The position numbers were made by a program, and so were the translations under genes. Below, piece by piece: positions 1 to 7,871 of a stretch of 15,084 bases of DNA. Under the pieces are notes generated by a model that worked only from the letters and a program-made list of their open reading frames with translations, made no database searches and was not told the origin of the DNA. The DNA is from AC-32 sp036265535 (GTDB lineage: Bacteria > Actinomycetota > Thermoleophilia > Gaiellales > Gaiellaceae). The stretch is from assembly GCA_036265535.1 (NCBI GenBank), contig DATAOV010000102.1:1-15084 (forward strand), read 5' to 3'. Position 1 is the stretch's first letter. Each line of letters opens with the position of its first letter.

Positions 1-13
1 GTAGCGGGTGCAG

Positions 14-1681
14 CTAGAGGCGTCCGGAGCGGAGTACGCCCCAGAGGAGCCACAGCCCGAGCACCACGGAGAGCACGAAGCCGATGAACGAGAGGAAGTT
101 CACCCCCGCGATCTGCGGCCCCTCGGTCGAGAAGATGCCGATCAGGCTCGAGCCGATCAGACCGCCCACCACCACGAGCGCGATCACGAGCCGGTTGAAC
201 GCAACATCCAGCTTGCGCATGAACTCGTCGAGCCCCTTGTGCACGAAGCCGACCTCGATCTGGCCGTCGCGGAACTCTTCGAGCACGTCATGCACCTGGT
301 AGGGCATGTCGCGCACAACCCGGGCCAGCTCGATTCCTTCCTTGCGGGCGCGCGTCAGCACTCGCCGCGGGGTGTAGCGCTCCAGCATGAGCCCGCGCGC
401 GTACGGCTTCGCGACCTCGAAGACGTTGAAGTCGGGGTAGAGCTCGATCCCGACCGCGCCCAGGGTCGCGATCGCCTTGTCGAGCATCACGAAGCGGGTG
501 GGCAGGCGCAGGTTCAGCCTGTAGATCAGCTGGAACGCCTCGCGAATCACCTGGAGCGGGTCGATCTCGGCGAGGCTCACACCGTAGTAGCGGTAATAGA
601 GCTCCCGCAGCTCGGCGACGAACTCGTCCTCGCGTTCCTTCGGGTAGCGAACCCCGAGCTCGGCGAGCCGGCGTGGGATCTGCTCGATCTGCTCGTTCGC
701 GGCGTCGATGAAGAGCCGCGTCAGCTTGGACATGTCTTCCTCGGTCAGCTTCCCGACCTGGCCGAAGTCGACGATTCCGATCTCGTCGCCGTCGCCGAGG
801 ACGAAGATGTTCGCCGGGTGCGGGTCGCCATGGAAGAACCCGTGTCGGAAGATCATCGTCATCCAGGTCTCCGTGATCAGGTACGCGAGGCGCCGGCGCT
901 CTTCCATCTCCCAGGCGTCGAGCGGCAGGTCGGCGAGCTGCATGCCCTCCACGAGCTCGAGCGTGAGCACGCGCGTGCGCGTGTAGCTCCAGTACACGCG
1001 CGGGATCAGCACGTGCGGGTGCCCCGAGAACCGATGGTGGAAGGCCTCGGCGTTACGCGCCTCGAGCCGATAGTCGAGTTCCTGCCTGATCGACCGTGCG
1101 AACTCGTCCACGAGCTGGCGCGCGTCGATGAAGTCGAGGGCCCGCACCCGTTCCCTGGCGAGCTTGGCGGCCTGGTAGAGAAGGGCGAGGTCGGCCTCGA
1201 CCTGCCGCGGCGCGTTGGGCCGCTGCACCTTGACCGCGACGCGCTTGCCGTTCGGAAGCGTCGCCCGATGCACCTGCCCGATCGAGGCGGCGGCGACGGG
1301 GATCGGATCGAACTCCGTGAAGAGCTGCTCGATCGAGAGCTCGAGCTCCTCCCGGATCACCCGTTCGACGTCCTCGTACGGGAAGGGCCGAACGTCGTCC
1401 TGCAACGACTGGAGCTCGAGCACGATGTCGGGCGGCACGACGTCCGGTCGCGTCGAGAGCAGCTGGCCGAACTTGACGAAGGTCGGGCCGAGCTCGTCGA
1501 GCATCTCCCGCAGATGCTGGCCTCGCTGCGAGGGAGAACTCTCCGGCGGGAGGCGCTGCCTCCCGGGCAGGAGGTCGGTCAGCTTGTGGGTCTCGAAGAA
1601 GTAGCCGAAGCCGTGCTTGACCGCGACCTGGGCGATTTCCGACATCCGCCCGAGGTTCCGGGTCGTGGTCGTGCTTGCCAT
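14..1681 (-). CDS. ABC1/UbiB-family atypical protein kinase-like membrane protein
   Basis: This is a 555-residue UbiB/ADCK-family protein. Visible landmarks in order are the KxGQ motif (KFGQ, about residues 70-73), the Ala-rich nucleotide loop AAAS (about 130-133) that replaces a normal P-loop, the invariant Lys in VAVKVQRP (about 151), the catalytic-type HGDPHP (about 284-289), and the metal-binding DFG (about 305-307). Two hydrophobic segments at the C terminus form a membrane hairpin, as is usual for bacterial UbiB. The family supports isoprenoid quinone or lipid metabolism through ATPase activity; the exact substrate cannot be read here. The ATG at 1681 lies four bases after the plsC-like stop. 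A GTG one codon upstream (1684) is also possible, and GAGGTG sits directly against the ATG. It is the last gene of the queA operon seen in the window. The frame stays open upstream to 1804, but that extension would overlap plsC and is not homologous-looking. Family assignment is firm; role is inferred. Confidence 0.93.
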   Translation of the reverse strand: MASTTTTRNLGRMSEIAQVAVKHGFGYFFETHKLTDLLPGRQRLPPESSPSQRGQHLREMLDELGPTFVKFGQLLSTRPDVVPPDIVLELQSLQDDVRPFPYEDVERVIREELELSIEQLFTEFDPIPVAAASIGQVHRATLPNGKRVAVKVQRPNAPRQVEADLALLYQAAKLARERVRALDFIDARQLVDEFARSIRQELDYRLEARNAEAFHHRFSGHPHVLIPRVYWSYTRTRVLTLELVEGMQLADLPLDAWEMEERRRLAYLITETWMTMIFRHGFFHGDPHPANIFVLGDGDEIGIVDFGQVGKLTEEDMSKLTRLFIDAANEQIEQIPRRLAELGVRYPKEREDEFVAELRELYYRYYGVSLAEIDPLQVIREAFQLIYRLNLRLPTRFVMLDKAIATLGAVGIELYPDFNVFEVAKPYARGLMLERYTPRRVLTRARKEGIELARVVRDMPYQVHDVLEEFRDGQIEVGFVHKGLDEFMRKLDVAFNRLVIALVVVGGLIGSSLIGIFSTEGPQIAGVNFLSFIGFVLSVVLGLWLLWGVLRSGRL

Positions 1682-1685
1682 CACC

Positions 1686-2384
1686 TCAGTGTTGCATGAG
1701 GTTCGGGTTGATCCCGCTCCGCTCGGCCCCGTCCGGGAGCCTGGGCGGTAGTCCGGCGGCGGACGCCTCCGCAGCCAGCCGCCAGAGTCGGACGATCTCG
1801 GCACCCACGACCTCGACCGCCTCGGCGTAGCCCTTGCGGTTCCGCGGCAGGTCGTCCAGCCGCATCGGCTCGCCCCACACGACCGCGCACTTTCGCCTGT
1901 TCGTCGGCGACCAGCCGAACGTGTCCAGCCCGCACGGAATGACGGGCACGCCTTCCTGCATCGCGATCATCAGGCCGCCGGGATGCATCGGCCCCGGGTG
2001 ACCGAAGCGCTGGCGCGTGCCCTCGAGGTGGACGCCGACGAGGTTGCCCTCGCGCGCGAGCTCCCGCGCGTGCCGCAGGGCGTCGCGGTCGCCCTCGCCA
2101 CGCCTGACACCGAAGACGCCGAGCGAGCGGAGCGCAGCGCCGACGACCGGGACGTCGAGCAGCTCCGCCTTGGCGAGAAAGTAGATCGTCCGGGGTGAGA
2201 ACCCACCGATCAGCGGGTGGTCGATGCCGGAGAAGTGGTTCGCCGCGACCACTCCTCCGCCCGCCAGCGGGACGCGCTCGACGCCATAGCCCGCTGCGGG
2301 CGCGAGCCAGACGGCGATCCGAGGCACGAACATGCGGCCGACACGCCACCCCGTCTCCGGGTTGCGGAACCAGACCTCGGGCAC
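1686..2384 (-). CDS. PlsC-like lysophospholipid acyltransferase (1-acylglycerol-3-phosphate O-acyltransferase family)
   Basis: This 232-residue protein belongs to the PlsC/LPLAT acyltransferase superfamily, which moves an acyl chain from acyl-CoA or acyl-ACP to a lysophospholipid or similar acceptor at the inner face of the membrane. The H(x4)D catalytic motif is present as NHFSGID (His50, Asp55). An FGVRRGEGDR segment follows (about 91-100), then the EGTR phosphate-binding motif (121-124), then GVPVIPCGL (about 145-153), in the family's normal order. The start is GTG at 2384, one base after the stop of the phasin-like gene, with a weak purine-rich GAGAAG upstream. The length is typical for soluble-type actinobacterial PlsC proteins, with only a mildly hydrophobic N-terminal segment (about 18-32). 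The acceptor cannot be told from sequence. It could act in phosphatidic acid synthesis or on another envelope lipid. It is co-transcribed with secDF and the UbiB-family gene. Confidence 0.9.
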   Translation of the reverse strand: MPEVWFRNPETGWRVGRMFVPRIAVWLAPAAGYGVERVPLAGGGVVAANHFSGIDHPLIGGFSPRTIYFLAKAELLDVPVVGAALRSLGVFGVRRGEGDRDALRHARELAREGNLVGVHLEGTRQRFGHPGPMHPGGLMIAMQEGVPVIPCGLDTFGWSPTNRRKCAVVWGEPMRLDDLPRNRKGYAEAVEVVGAEIVRLWRLAAEASAAGLPPRLPDGAERSGINPNLMQH

Positions 2385-2385
2385 G

Positions 2386-2712
2386 CTACGGCTTCTCGAG
2401 CAGCCTCAGCCGGTGCTCGATCTGCGCCACCCGGAGCTCGAGCTCCTCGAGGTCGTCGCGCGTCACGAGCCCAAGCTCGCGAAAGAGCCCGGCGAGCCCC
2501 GACCCCGTCCACTCGCTCAGCCGGACGGACTCGCTCCGCCAGCGGCCGACGGCCTCCTCGACCACGGAGCGCGCTTCGTCGCGCCCCATCCCGCCGCGCG
2601 CCGAGATCTCTTCGGCCAGCGCATCCGCCCGCTCGGCCGTCAGCGCGATCGCGCCGACGCCGGCCAGCACGAGCTTCTCGGCGATCTCCCGCAGCTCAGC
2701 GCGCTCGGCCAT
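2386..2712 (-). CDS. Phasin-like small helical protein (polyhydroxyalkanoate-regulator-phasin type)
   Basis: This 108-residue, charged, almost wholly helical protein resembles the small family annotated as polyhydroxyalkanoate synthesis regulator phasin (COG3937 type). A short hydrophobic start (LVLAGVGAIALT) is followed by a block rich in Ala, Glu and Arg (ERADALAEEISARGG, then RDEARSVVEE). The C terminus has a leucine-heptad coiled coil (LEELELRVAQIEHRLRLLE, about 88-106). No PHA synthase is in the window, so a link to polyester granules is not supported by context; a membrane-associated or oligomerising role is equally possible. The ATG at 2712 sits 17 bases inside the end of secDF, with AAGGG and AGG upstream as possible ribosome sites. 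The next gene starts one base after this stop. Both facts point to translational coupling. Confidence 0.75.
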   Translation of the reverse strand: MAERAELREIAEKLVLAGVGAIALTAERADALAEEISARGGMGRDEARSVVEEAVGRWRSESVRLSEWTGSGLAGLFRELGLVTRDDLEELELRVAQIEHRLRLLEKP

Positions 2713-5470
2713 GAGGCCTGGCCCTTCGCCGCTGCCGCCGGCGCTCCCGCTTCGCCTGAGCGCCGCCGGTGGCCCGCTCGGCCGCCGGGACCGGCGAGAG
2801 GTCGGGCGCAGGCTCGGCAGCCGCAGCCTTCTCGGCGTCCTCCACGAGCTTCGCCCTCCCGTCGACGCTCGGTTCGGGTTCCTGGCCGATCCGCCGCGCG
2901 TACTCCGGCTCGCGCTCCTTCCAGATGGTCAGGAGCGGTGCGGCGATGAAGATCGACGAGTACGCGCCCGAGACGATGCCCACCATCAGCGCGAAGGCGA
3001 AGTCCTGCAGCGTCGCGCCGCCGAAGAGCAGCAGCGCGCCGATCGGCAGCAGCGTGATGAACGATGTCGCCAGCGAGCGGCGGATCGTCTCCCAGAGCGA
3101 CACGTTCGCGATCGTCGCGAACGGCGCCCGCCGCATGAGCGGGATGTTCTCGCGTATGCGGTCGAAGATGATGATCGTGTCGTAGATCGAGTACCCGAGC
3201 ACGGTCAGCACCGCTGCAACGGTCGAGTTCGACACCTCCCGCCCGATCAGCGCATAGACGCCGACCGTGATGATGATGTCGTGCAGTAGCGCGATGATCA
3301 CCGGCGCCGCGAACTTGAAGTCGAACCTGATCGCGATGTAGAGGATGATCAGGAGCAGCGAGAAAAGGACCGCGATGATCGCCGAGCGCGCGATCTGTCT
3401 TCCGAAGCTGGCCGAAACGGTCTGGATCTGGAAGCTGATGTTCTGTCCGAACCGCTCCTTGATGTCGTTCGACAGCGCGGTCGTCTGGCCCTGGCTCAGC
3501 GAGCGCAGGCGCAGCTGGAAGCTCTTGTACTGATCGCCGCCGACCGCCGACCCGCGGCCCTGCACGACCGGCTCCTTCCCGAACTTCGACGCCTGGGTGC
3601 GGACCTCGGAGAGCGAGACGGGCTTGTCCGTGACGAACGTCACCTGCGTTCCGCCCTTGAAGTCGATTCCGAGGTTGAGCCCCTTGACCGCCAGCGCGCC
3701 GATCGAGATCACGACCACCGCGCCGGAGATGGCGAACCAAAGGTAGCGGCGCTTCATGAAGTCGATCTGCAGCCACTTGGCCGACTGCTGCCCGGCCGCG
3801 CCCATGAAGCGCGGGTTCTCGAACCAGCGGAAGCCGGCGAGCAGTCCGAGCATCGCGCGCGTCGCGGCCACCGCGGTCACGAGCGAGATCACCGTTCCGA
3901 TCATCAGCATCAGCGCGAAGCCCTTCACACCGGCGGTCGCGACCGCGAACAGCACCAGCGCCGTGATCACGGTCACGACGTTGGCGTCGATGATCGTGTG
4001 GAAGCCCTTGGCGTAGCCGGTCGAGATCGCCGCGCGCACGGACTTCCCGGCGCGCACCTCTTCCTTGATGCGTTCGAACACAACGACGTTCGCGTCGGCG
4101 GCCACCCCGATCGTGAGGATCAGGCCGGCGAAGCCCGGCAGCGTGAGCGTGACGTTGAAGATCAGGATCGCGGCGTACAGAAAGGCGGCGTAGATGCCGA
4201 GACCGATCACCGCGACGACGCCGAGGAAGCGGTAGAGGACAAGCAGGAAGACCGCGACCAGGAGCAGGCCGATCAGCGCGGCGGTCTTGGCCTCCTTGAG
4301 CGAATCCTTACCGAGCGTCGCAGAGACGTCGGTACGCTCGATCTGCTCGAACTTGACCGGCAGCGCACCAGTCTGGAGCACGAGCGCCAGATCCTTCGCC
4401 TCGCCGAAGCTGTTGATGTTGGAGATCTCGGCCCCGGTGCCGGTCGGGTCGATGCCGTCGGGGTTCTGCTTGTAGTCGATGTAGGGGGTGGACTTGAGCT
4501 CACCGTCGAGGACGATCGCGAAGTGCTGGGCGTACTGCGTGATGGTGTTCAGGTCGTTCGATCCGCCCTGGCCGGCGGCCGAGGCCGCAGCCGAGCCGCG
4601 GATGGCCTCGTTCCGCGTGATGTCGTGGAACTTCTTCGCCCCTTCGCCGGTAAAGCCGAGCCGGACGACGTTGCCCTGGCCCGAGGTGCTGATGTCGGCC
4701 GAGATCGCCGACAGCTTCAGGTCCCCGCCGGTCGCCTCGGGGACCGGAGGGTTACCCTCGGGGTCGAACTTGAAGAGGTAGTAGACGGTGGCGGCGGTGG
4801 CGGCGGTGGCGGGGACGCCGGGGCAGCCGGTCGCCGTCTGGCAGCTGACCACGGTCATCTTCGGCGGCACGGCCAGCACCGTGTAGCCCTTGGGGACCTT
4901 GCCCTTGAACCTCGGCGTGTCGAGCAGCTTCGCGCGTGTGTCCTCGGGCCCGGCGACGAGTTTCTTCGTCTTCGAGTTGAAGATGTAGAACGCGGTCGGC
5001 GTTCCCTTCTTCGCATCGGCCTGCACCTGATTCAGCAGGTTGTAGAGGCTGGGATAGGCGACCACGCCTCCGGCGCCGTTGTTGGAGGGCCCCGTTACGT
5101 CGGTCTCGAGGTCGTAGAACTGCAGCTGGGCGGTCTTGCCGATGATCTGCGCCGCCTTGCCCGCGTCGTGGACGCCGGCGAGCTGGATCACGATCTGGTC
5201 CTTGCCCTGCTTCCGGATCTCGGGCTCGGCGACGCCGAGCTTGTCGATGCGGCTGCGCATGATCGAGATCGAGCGCTCCATGCACGCCGAGTCGCAGGTC
5301 TTGCCCTTCGGCGGCACCGCCTTGAGCACGACCTCCAGCCCGCCCTGCAGGTCGAGGCCGAGCGTGACCTTCTTGTGCACCGGTGACCCCGGGATGGCGA
5401 GCGCAGCCACGCCGACGAGCGTCAGCGCGATCAGGCCGACAAGGATCAGTTGTGAACGTCTGTTGGACAC
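2696..5470 (-). CDS. secDF: Fused protein translocase subunit SecDF
   Basis: This 924-residue protein joins SecD and SecF into one chain. It drives late steps of Sec export using the proton gradient. The SecD part has TM1 (about 7-27), the LGLDLQGG signature (37-44), a large exported P1 region (to about 390), five more membrane segments, and AADANVVVFERIKEE with the conserved Asp459. The SecF part begins near 575 with TM, then LGIDFKGG (600-607), a second exported region, and GYSIYDTIIIFDRIREN containing Asp764. The two aspartates probably match the proton-path residues studied in Thermus SecDF. The tail (about 850-924) is cytoplasmic, rich in Pro/Ala/Glu, and ends in a dense Arg stretch. The start is GTG at 5470, 19 bases after yajC, without a clear Shine-Dalgarno. 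A Cys59/Cys63 pair and a Cys210/Cys216 pair lie in the exported domain. The 3' end overlaps the phasin-like gene by 17 bases. Confidence 0.97.
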   Translation of the reverse strand: MSNRRSQLILVGLIALTLVGVAALAIPGSPVHKKVTLGLDLQGGLEVVLKAVPPKGKTCDSACMERSISIMRSRIDKLGVAEPEIRKQGKDQIVIQLAGVHDAGKAAQIIGKTAQLQFYDLETDVTGPSNNGAGGVVAYPSLYNLLNQVQADAKKGTPTAFYIFNSKTKKLVAGPEDTRAKLLDTPRFKGKVPKGYTVLAVPPKMTVVSCQTATGCPGVPATAATAATVYYLFKFDPEGNPPVPEATGGDLKLSAISADISTSGQGNVVRLGFTGEGAKKFHDITRNEAIRGSAAASAAGQGGSNDLNTITQYAQHFAIVLDGELKSTPYIDYKQNPDGIDPTGTGAEISNINSFGEAKDLALVLQTGALPVKFEQIERTDVSATLGKDSLKEAKTAALIGLLLVAVFLLVLYRFLGVVAVIGLGIYAAFLYAAILIFNVTLTLPGFAGLILTIGVAADANVVVFERIKEEVRAGKSVRAAISTGYAKGFHTIIDANVVTVITALVLFAVATAGVKGFALMLMIGTVISLVTAVAATRAMLGLLAGFRWFENPRFMGAAGQQSAKWLQIDFMKRRYLWFAISGAVVVISIGALAVKGLNLGIDFKGGTQVTFVTDKPVSLSEVRTQASKFGKEPVVQGRGSAVGGDQYKSFQLRLRSLSQGQTTALSNDIKERFGQNISFQIQTVSASFGRQIARSAIIAVLFSLLLIILYIAIRFDFKFAAPVIIALLHDIIITVGVYALIGREVSNSTVAAVLTVLGYSIYDTIIIFDRIRENIPLMRRAPFATIANVSLWETIRRSLATSFITLLPIGALLLFGGATLQDFAFALMVGIVSGAYSSIFIAAPLLTIWKEREPEYARRIGQEPEPSVDGRAKLVEDAEKAAAAEPAPDLSPVPAAERATGGAQAKRERRRQRRRARPHGRAR
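4787..4813. repeat. 9-base in-frame tandem repeat within secDF
   Basis: Three consecutive copies of the plus-strand unit GGTGGCGGC, the last with one mismatch, lie inside secDF. On the coding strand they encode an Ala-Thr-Ala-Ala-Thr-Ala-Ala-Thr run (SecDF residues about 221-228) in the exported P1 region, just after Cys216. The unit is a multiple of three, so slippage would change loop length without breaking the frame. Confidence 0.8.
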
Positions 5471-5489
5471 GCGAAGAAGTTCGGGAAGA

Positions 5490-5807
5490 TTAGCTTTCGT
5501 TCCGCGAGACCGGCTCGTTTCCGTCCTGGGGCTTCGCCTCGACTTCGTCCAGCTCCTCCGCGCTGCCTGCCGCGGCCACGGCCCGCCGGTCCACCCGCAC
5601 CAGGGTTCCGGGCGCGATCTCGACGTGGACGATGTCGCCCTCGATCGCCTTGATCGTGCCGTGGATCCCTCCGGCGGTGAGAATCTCGTCGCCCGCCCGC
5701 AGGTGGTCCTGCATCTGGACCTGCTCGGCCTGGCGGCGGCGCTGCGGCCGGATCAGCAGCAGCCACATCAGGGCGAACAGCGCGACGAGCACGATCAGGT
5801 AACCCAC
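5490..5807 (-). CDS. yajC: Preprotein translocase accessory subunit YajC
   Basis: This 105-residue YajC has an N-terminal membrane helix (about 3-18, LIVLVALFALMWLLLI) followed at once by the hallmark RPQRRRQAE. The conserved beta domain comes next, with GDEILTAGGIHGTIKAIEGD and VRVDRRAVA. The family binds SecDF at the membrane and supports the SecYEG holotranslocon. The length matches the usual 85-115 residues, and the tail is acidic and low complexity. The start is GTG at 5807, chosen because a near-perfect GGAGGAGG lies four bases upstream and because the reading begins directly with the membrane helix. The gene overlaps the end of tgt by 13 bases, so its ribosome site is inside the tgt coding sequence. 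secDF follows after 19 bases, the canonical order. Confidence 0.96.
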   Translation of the reverse strand: MGYLIVLVALFALMWLLLIRPQRRRQAEQVQMQDHLRAGDEILTAGGIHGTIKAIEGDIVHVEIAPGTLVRVDRRAVAAAGSAEELDEVEAKPQDGNEPVSRNES

Positions 5808-6922
5808 GTTGCCTCCTCCGGAGCCGCTTGGAGTCTGGCCAGCGCCTCCTCTTTGTACGACCGCAGCTCGCCTCGTTCGATCGCGGCGCGGGCCCCGGCG
5901 ACGAGGTCGAGCACGAAGCGAAGATTATGCAGGCTCAGCAGGCGCGAGCCGAGAATTTCCTGCTGGTTGAGGAGGTGCCGGATGTAAGCGCGCGAGAAAC
6001 GGGTGCAGGCCGGGCAGGCGCAGTCCTCGTCGAGCGAGCGCGGGTCGCGTGCGAAGCGGGCGTTCTTCAGGTTCAGCTGGCCCTCCCAGGTGAGCGCCGA
6101 GCCCGTGCGCGCGTTCCTCGTCGGGAGCACGCAGTCGAACATGTCGATCCCGCGCTCGATCACCTCGAGGATCCCGGCCGGGTCGCCGATGCCCATGAAG
6201 TAACGCGGCCGGTCGGGTGGGAGCAGGTCGGCCGCCCACGCCGTGGTCTCGAACATGACGTCCCGCGACTCGCCGATCGCGAGCCCGCCGAGCGCGTAGC
6301 CGTCGAAGCCGAGCGCCACGATTTCCTCCACGGAGCGCTCGCGCAGCTCGGGATCTGTGGCGCCCTGGGCGATGCCGAACAGGAGCTGCCCCGGCGCACG
6401 CTCCGCCACCAGCTGCCTCGCGGCCCAGCGGGTGGTCAGGCCGACTGCGTCCTCGAGCTCCTTGCGCGGCACGTCCGGCGGCGGGACGACGTCGAGGCAC
6501 ATGGCGACGTCGGACCCGAGCTGCGCCTGAACGCGCGCCGCGTGCTCGGGCGTGAAGCGCGCGAGCTCGCCGTCGTAGACCGACCGGAAGGTCACGCCGT
6601 CCTCGTCTCGCTTGACGATCGTGTGGCGCAGGGAGAAGACCTGGAAGCCGCCCGAGTCGGTCAGGATCGGCCCGTCCCAAGCCATGAAGCGGTGCAAGCC
6701 GCCGAGCTCGGCGATCAGGTCGGGGCCGGGACGAAAGTGGAGGTGGTAGGTGTTGCTGAGCAGGATCTCGGCGCCGAGCGAGCGCAGCTCGTCCGGGTCG
6801 ATGCCCTTGACGGTCGCCTTCGTCCCGACCGGCATGAAAGCGGGTGTGCGCAGCTCGCCGTGGGCGGTGCGCAGGACGCCCGTTCTGGCTGCGCCCTCGG
6901 TGGCTTCGAGCCGGAAGCTCAT
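5795..6922 (-). CDS. tgt: Queuine/preQ1 tRNA-guanine transglycosylase (bacterial TGT)
   Basis: This 375-residue enzyme exchanges the wobble guanine-34 of GUN-anticodon tRNAs (Asp, Asn, His, Tyr) for preQ1, a step in queuosine synthesis. Motifs are complete for catalysis. TDSGGFQVFS holds Asp89 (general acid/base), IDMFDCVLPTR holds the nucleophile Asp263, and the zinc site is Cys301, Cys303, Cys306 and His332. LSNTYHLHFRPG and LGGLAIGE are also as expected. The base-binding segment reads CLDVVPPPD instead of the usual DECxPYP-type sequence: Asp144 is kept, but Glu and Cys are replaced by Val-Val. The ATG at 6922 overlaps the queA stop by four bases (ATGA), a translational-coupling junction. 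The frame is open upstream through queA, but that is a shadow. Adjacent queA supports the preQ1-to-Q route. Confidence 0.97.
   Translation of the reverse strand: MSFRLEATEGAARTGVLRTAHGELRTPAFMPVGTKATVKGIDPDELRSLGAEILLSNTYHLHFRPGPDLIAELGGLHRFMAWDGPILTDSGGFQVFSLRHTIVKRDEDGVTFRSVYDGELARFTPEHAARVQAQLGSDVAMCLDVVPPPDVPRKELEDAVGLTTRWAARQLVAERAPGQLLFGIAQGATDPELRERSVEEIVALGFDGYALGGLAIGESRDVMFETTAWAADLLPPDRPRYFMGIGDPAGILEVIERGIDMFDCVLPTRNARTGSALTWEGQLNLKNARFARDPRSLDEDCACPACTRFSRAYIRHLLNQQEILGSRLLSLHNLRFVLDLVAGARAAIERGELRSYKEEALARLQAAPEEATWVT
5812..5819 (-). promoter_or_regulatory. Strong ribosome binding site for yajC, embedded in tgt
   Basis: GGAGGAGG on the minus strand lies four bases before the GTG start of yajC and within the last codons of tgt. 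It is by far the best Shine-Dalgarno in this operon and fixes the yajC start. Confidence 0.85.
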
Positions 6923-7863
6923 CGCAGCAGCATCGCGTCGCCGAAGGAGTAGAAGCGGTAGCGCTCCTCGATCGCCGTCCGGTAAAGCCGACGGGTCTCC
7001 TCCACCCCCGTGAAGGCCATGACGAGCGCGAGCAGCGTCGAGCGGGGCAGGTGGAAGTTCGTCAGCAGCGAGTCCACGCGGCGAAACTCGAAGCCGGGGG
7101 TGATGAACAGGTCGGTCCGTCCCCGGAGCGGTGCGCCGCGGACGACGGACTCGAGCACCCGCACGGTGGTGGTGCCGACGGCCAGCACGTGCGACGCGGC
7201 GGAGATCCGCTCCCAGGCCTCGTCGGCGACCTCGTAGCGCTCGCTGTGCATTGGGTGGTCGGCGAGCTCTTCCGCCGCAACGGGCCGGAACGTGTCCAGC
7301 CCGACGTGCAGCGTGATGCGCTCGACGTCGAGCCGGTCGAGCAGCTCCGGCGTGAAGTGCAGGCCGGCCGTCGGGGCCGCTGCGGACCCCTCGTGCGCCG
7401 CATAGACCGTCTGGTAGCGCTCCGGGTCGTCGAGCGGCTCGGTGATGTAGGGCGGGAGCGGCGCCTCGCCGGCCGGCGCGCCCTCGAGCCGCAGCCGCCA
7501 GCGGCCCTCGCCCAGCTGCTCCACGAGCTCTACCGGGCCGAGGCGCTGGCCCGGCTTGAGCCTGCGCGAGGGCCGCGCGAGCGCCTCCCAGGTGCCGTTC
7601 TCGCCCATACGCTCCAGCAGGAGCACTTCCGCGTCTCCTCCACCGGGACGCTCGAGCCGGAGCCGCGCGGGCAGCACCCGCGTGTCGTTGACGACGACGA
7701 GGGTTCCGTCGGGTAGCTCCTCGGGCAGCCCGTCGAAGCGCCTGTGCCGGTCCGTGGCGGTGGCGCGGTCGTGGACGAGTAGCCGCGAATGGTCCCGCCG
7801 CCGCGCCGGGCGCTGCGCGATCAGCTCGGGAGGCAGTTCGTAGTCGAGCTCGGACGCCTTCAT
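6919..7863 (-). CDS. queA: S-adenosylmethionine:tRNA ribosyltransferase-isomerase QueA
   Basis: This 314-residue enzyme transfers and isomerises the ribosyl part of SAM onto preQ1-modified tRNA to form epoxyqueuosine. Family signatures run through the chain: YELPPELIAQRPARRRDHSRLL at the N terminus (first 28 residues), LVVVNDTRVLPARL (about 55-68), PTAGLHFT (about 164-171), LHVGLDTFRPV (about 185-195), HSERYEV (about 206-212), GTTTVRVLES (about 230-239), and a C terminus with LLTNFHLPRSTLL and YRFYSFGDAM. It is shorter than the roughly 350-residue E. coli protein, as is common in GC-rich bacteria. The ATG at 7863 is immediately upstream of the first family residues. No Shine-Dalgarno precedes it, and a TAGCGT box lies nine bases before the ATG, so the mRNA is probably leaderless or nearly so. 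It is the first gene of the seven-gene minus-strand operon. Confidence 0.97.
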   Translation of the reverse strand: MKASELDYELPPELIAQRPARRRDHSRLLVHDRATATDRHRRFDGLPEELPDGTLVVVNDTRVLPARLRLERPGGGDAEVLLLERMGENGTWEALARPSRRLKPGQRLGPVELVEQLGEGRWRLRLEGAPAGEAPLPPYITEPLDDPERYQTVYAAHEGSAAAPTAGLHFTPELLDRLDVERITLHVGLDTFRPVAAEELADHPMHSERYEVADEAWERISAASHVLAVGTTTVRVLESVVRGAPLRGRTDLFITPGFEFRRVDSLLTNFHLPRSTLLALVMAFTGVEETRRLYRTAIEERYRFYSFGDAMLLR

Positions 7864-7871
7864 CCGACGGA

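Noticed and set aside
8..1699. A 563-codon open frame on the plus strand opposite the UbiB-family gene
   Set aside because: It is a product of GC-rich codon bias. The translation is dominated by Glu/Arg/Asp/His/Leu without domain motifs, and the minus strand encodes a clear UbiB-family protein.
1682..1804. Upstream 41-residue extension of the UbiB-family protein
   Set aside because: It would overlap the acyltransferase gene by about 120 bases, and its Arg/Pro/Ser composition does not fit the family N terminus.
3998..5386. A 462-codon plus-strand frame opposite secDF
   Set aside because: Low-complexity Arg/Asp/Gly/Val translation without recognisable motifs, exactly antisense to a well-supported gene.
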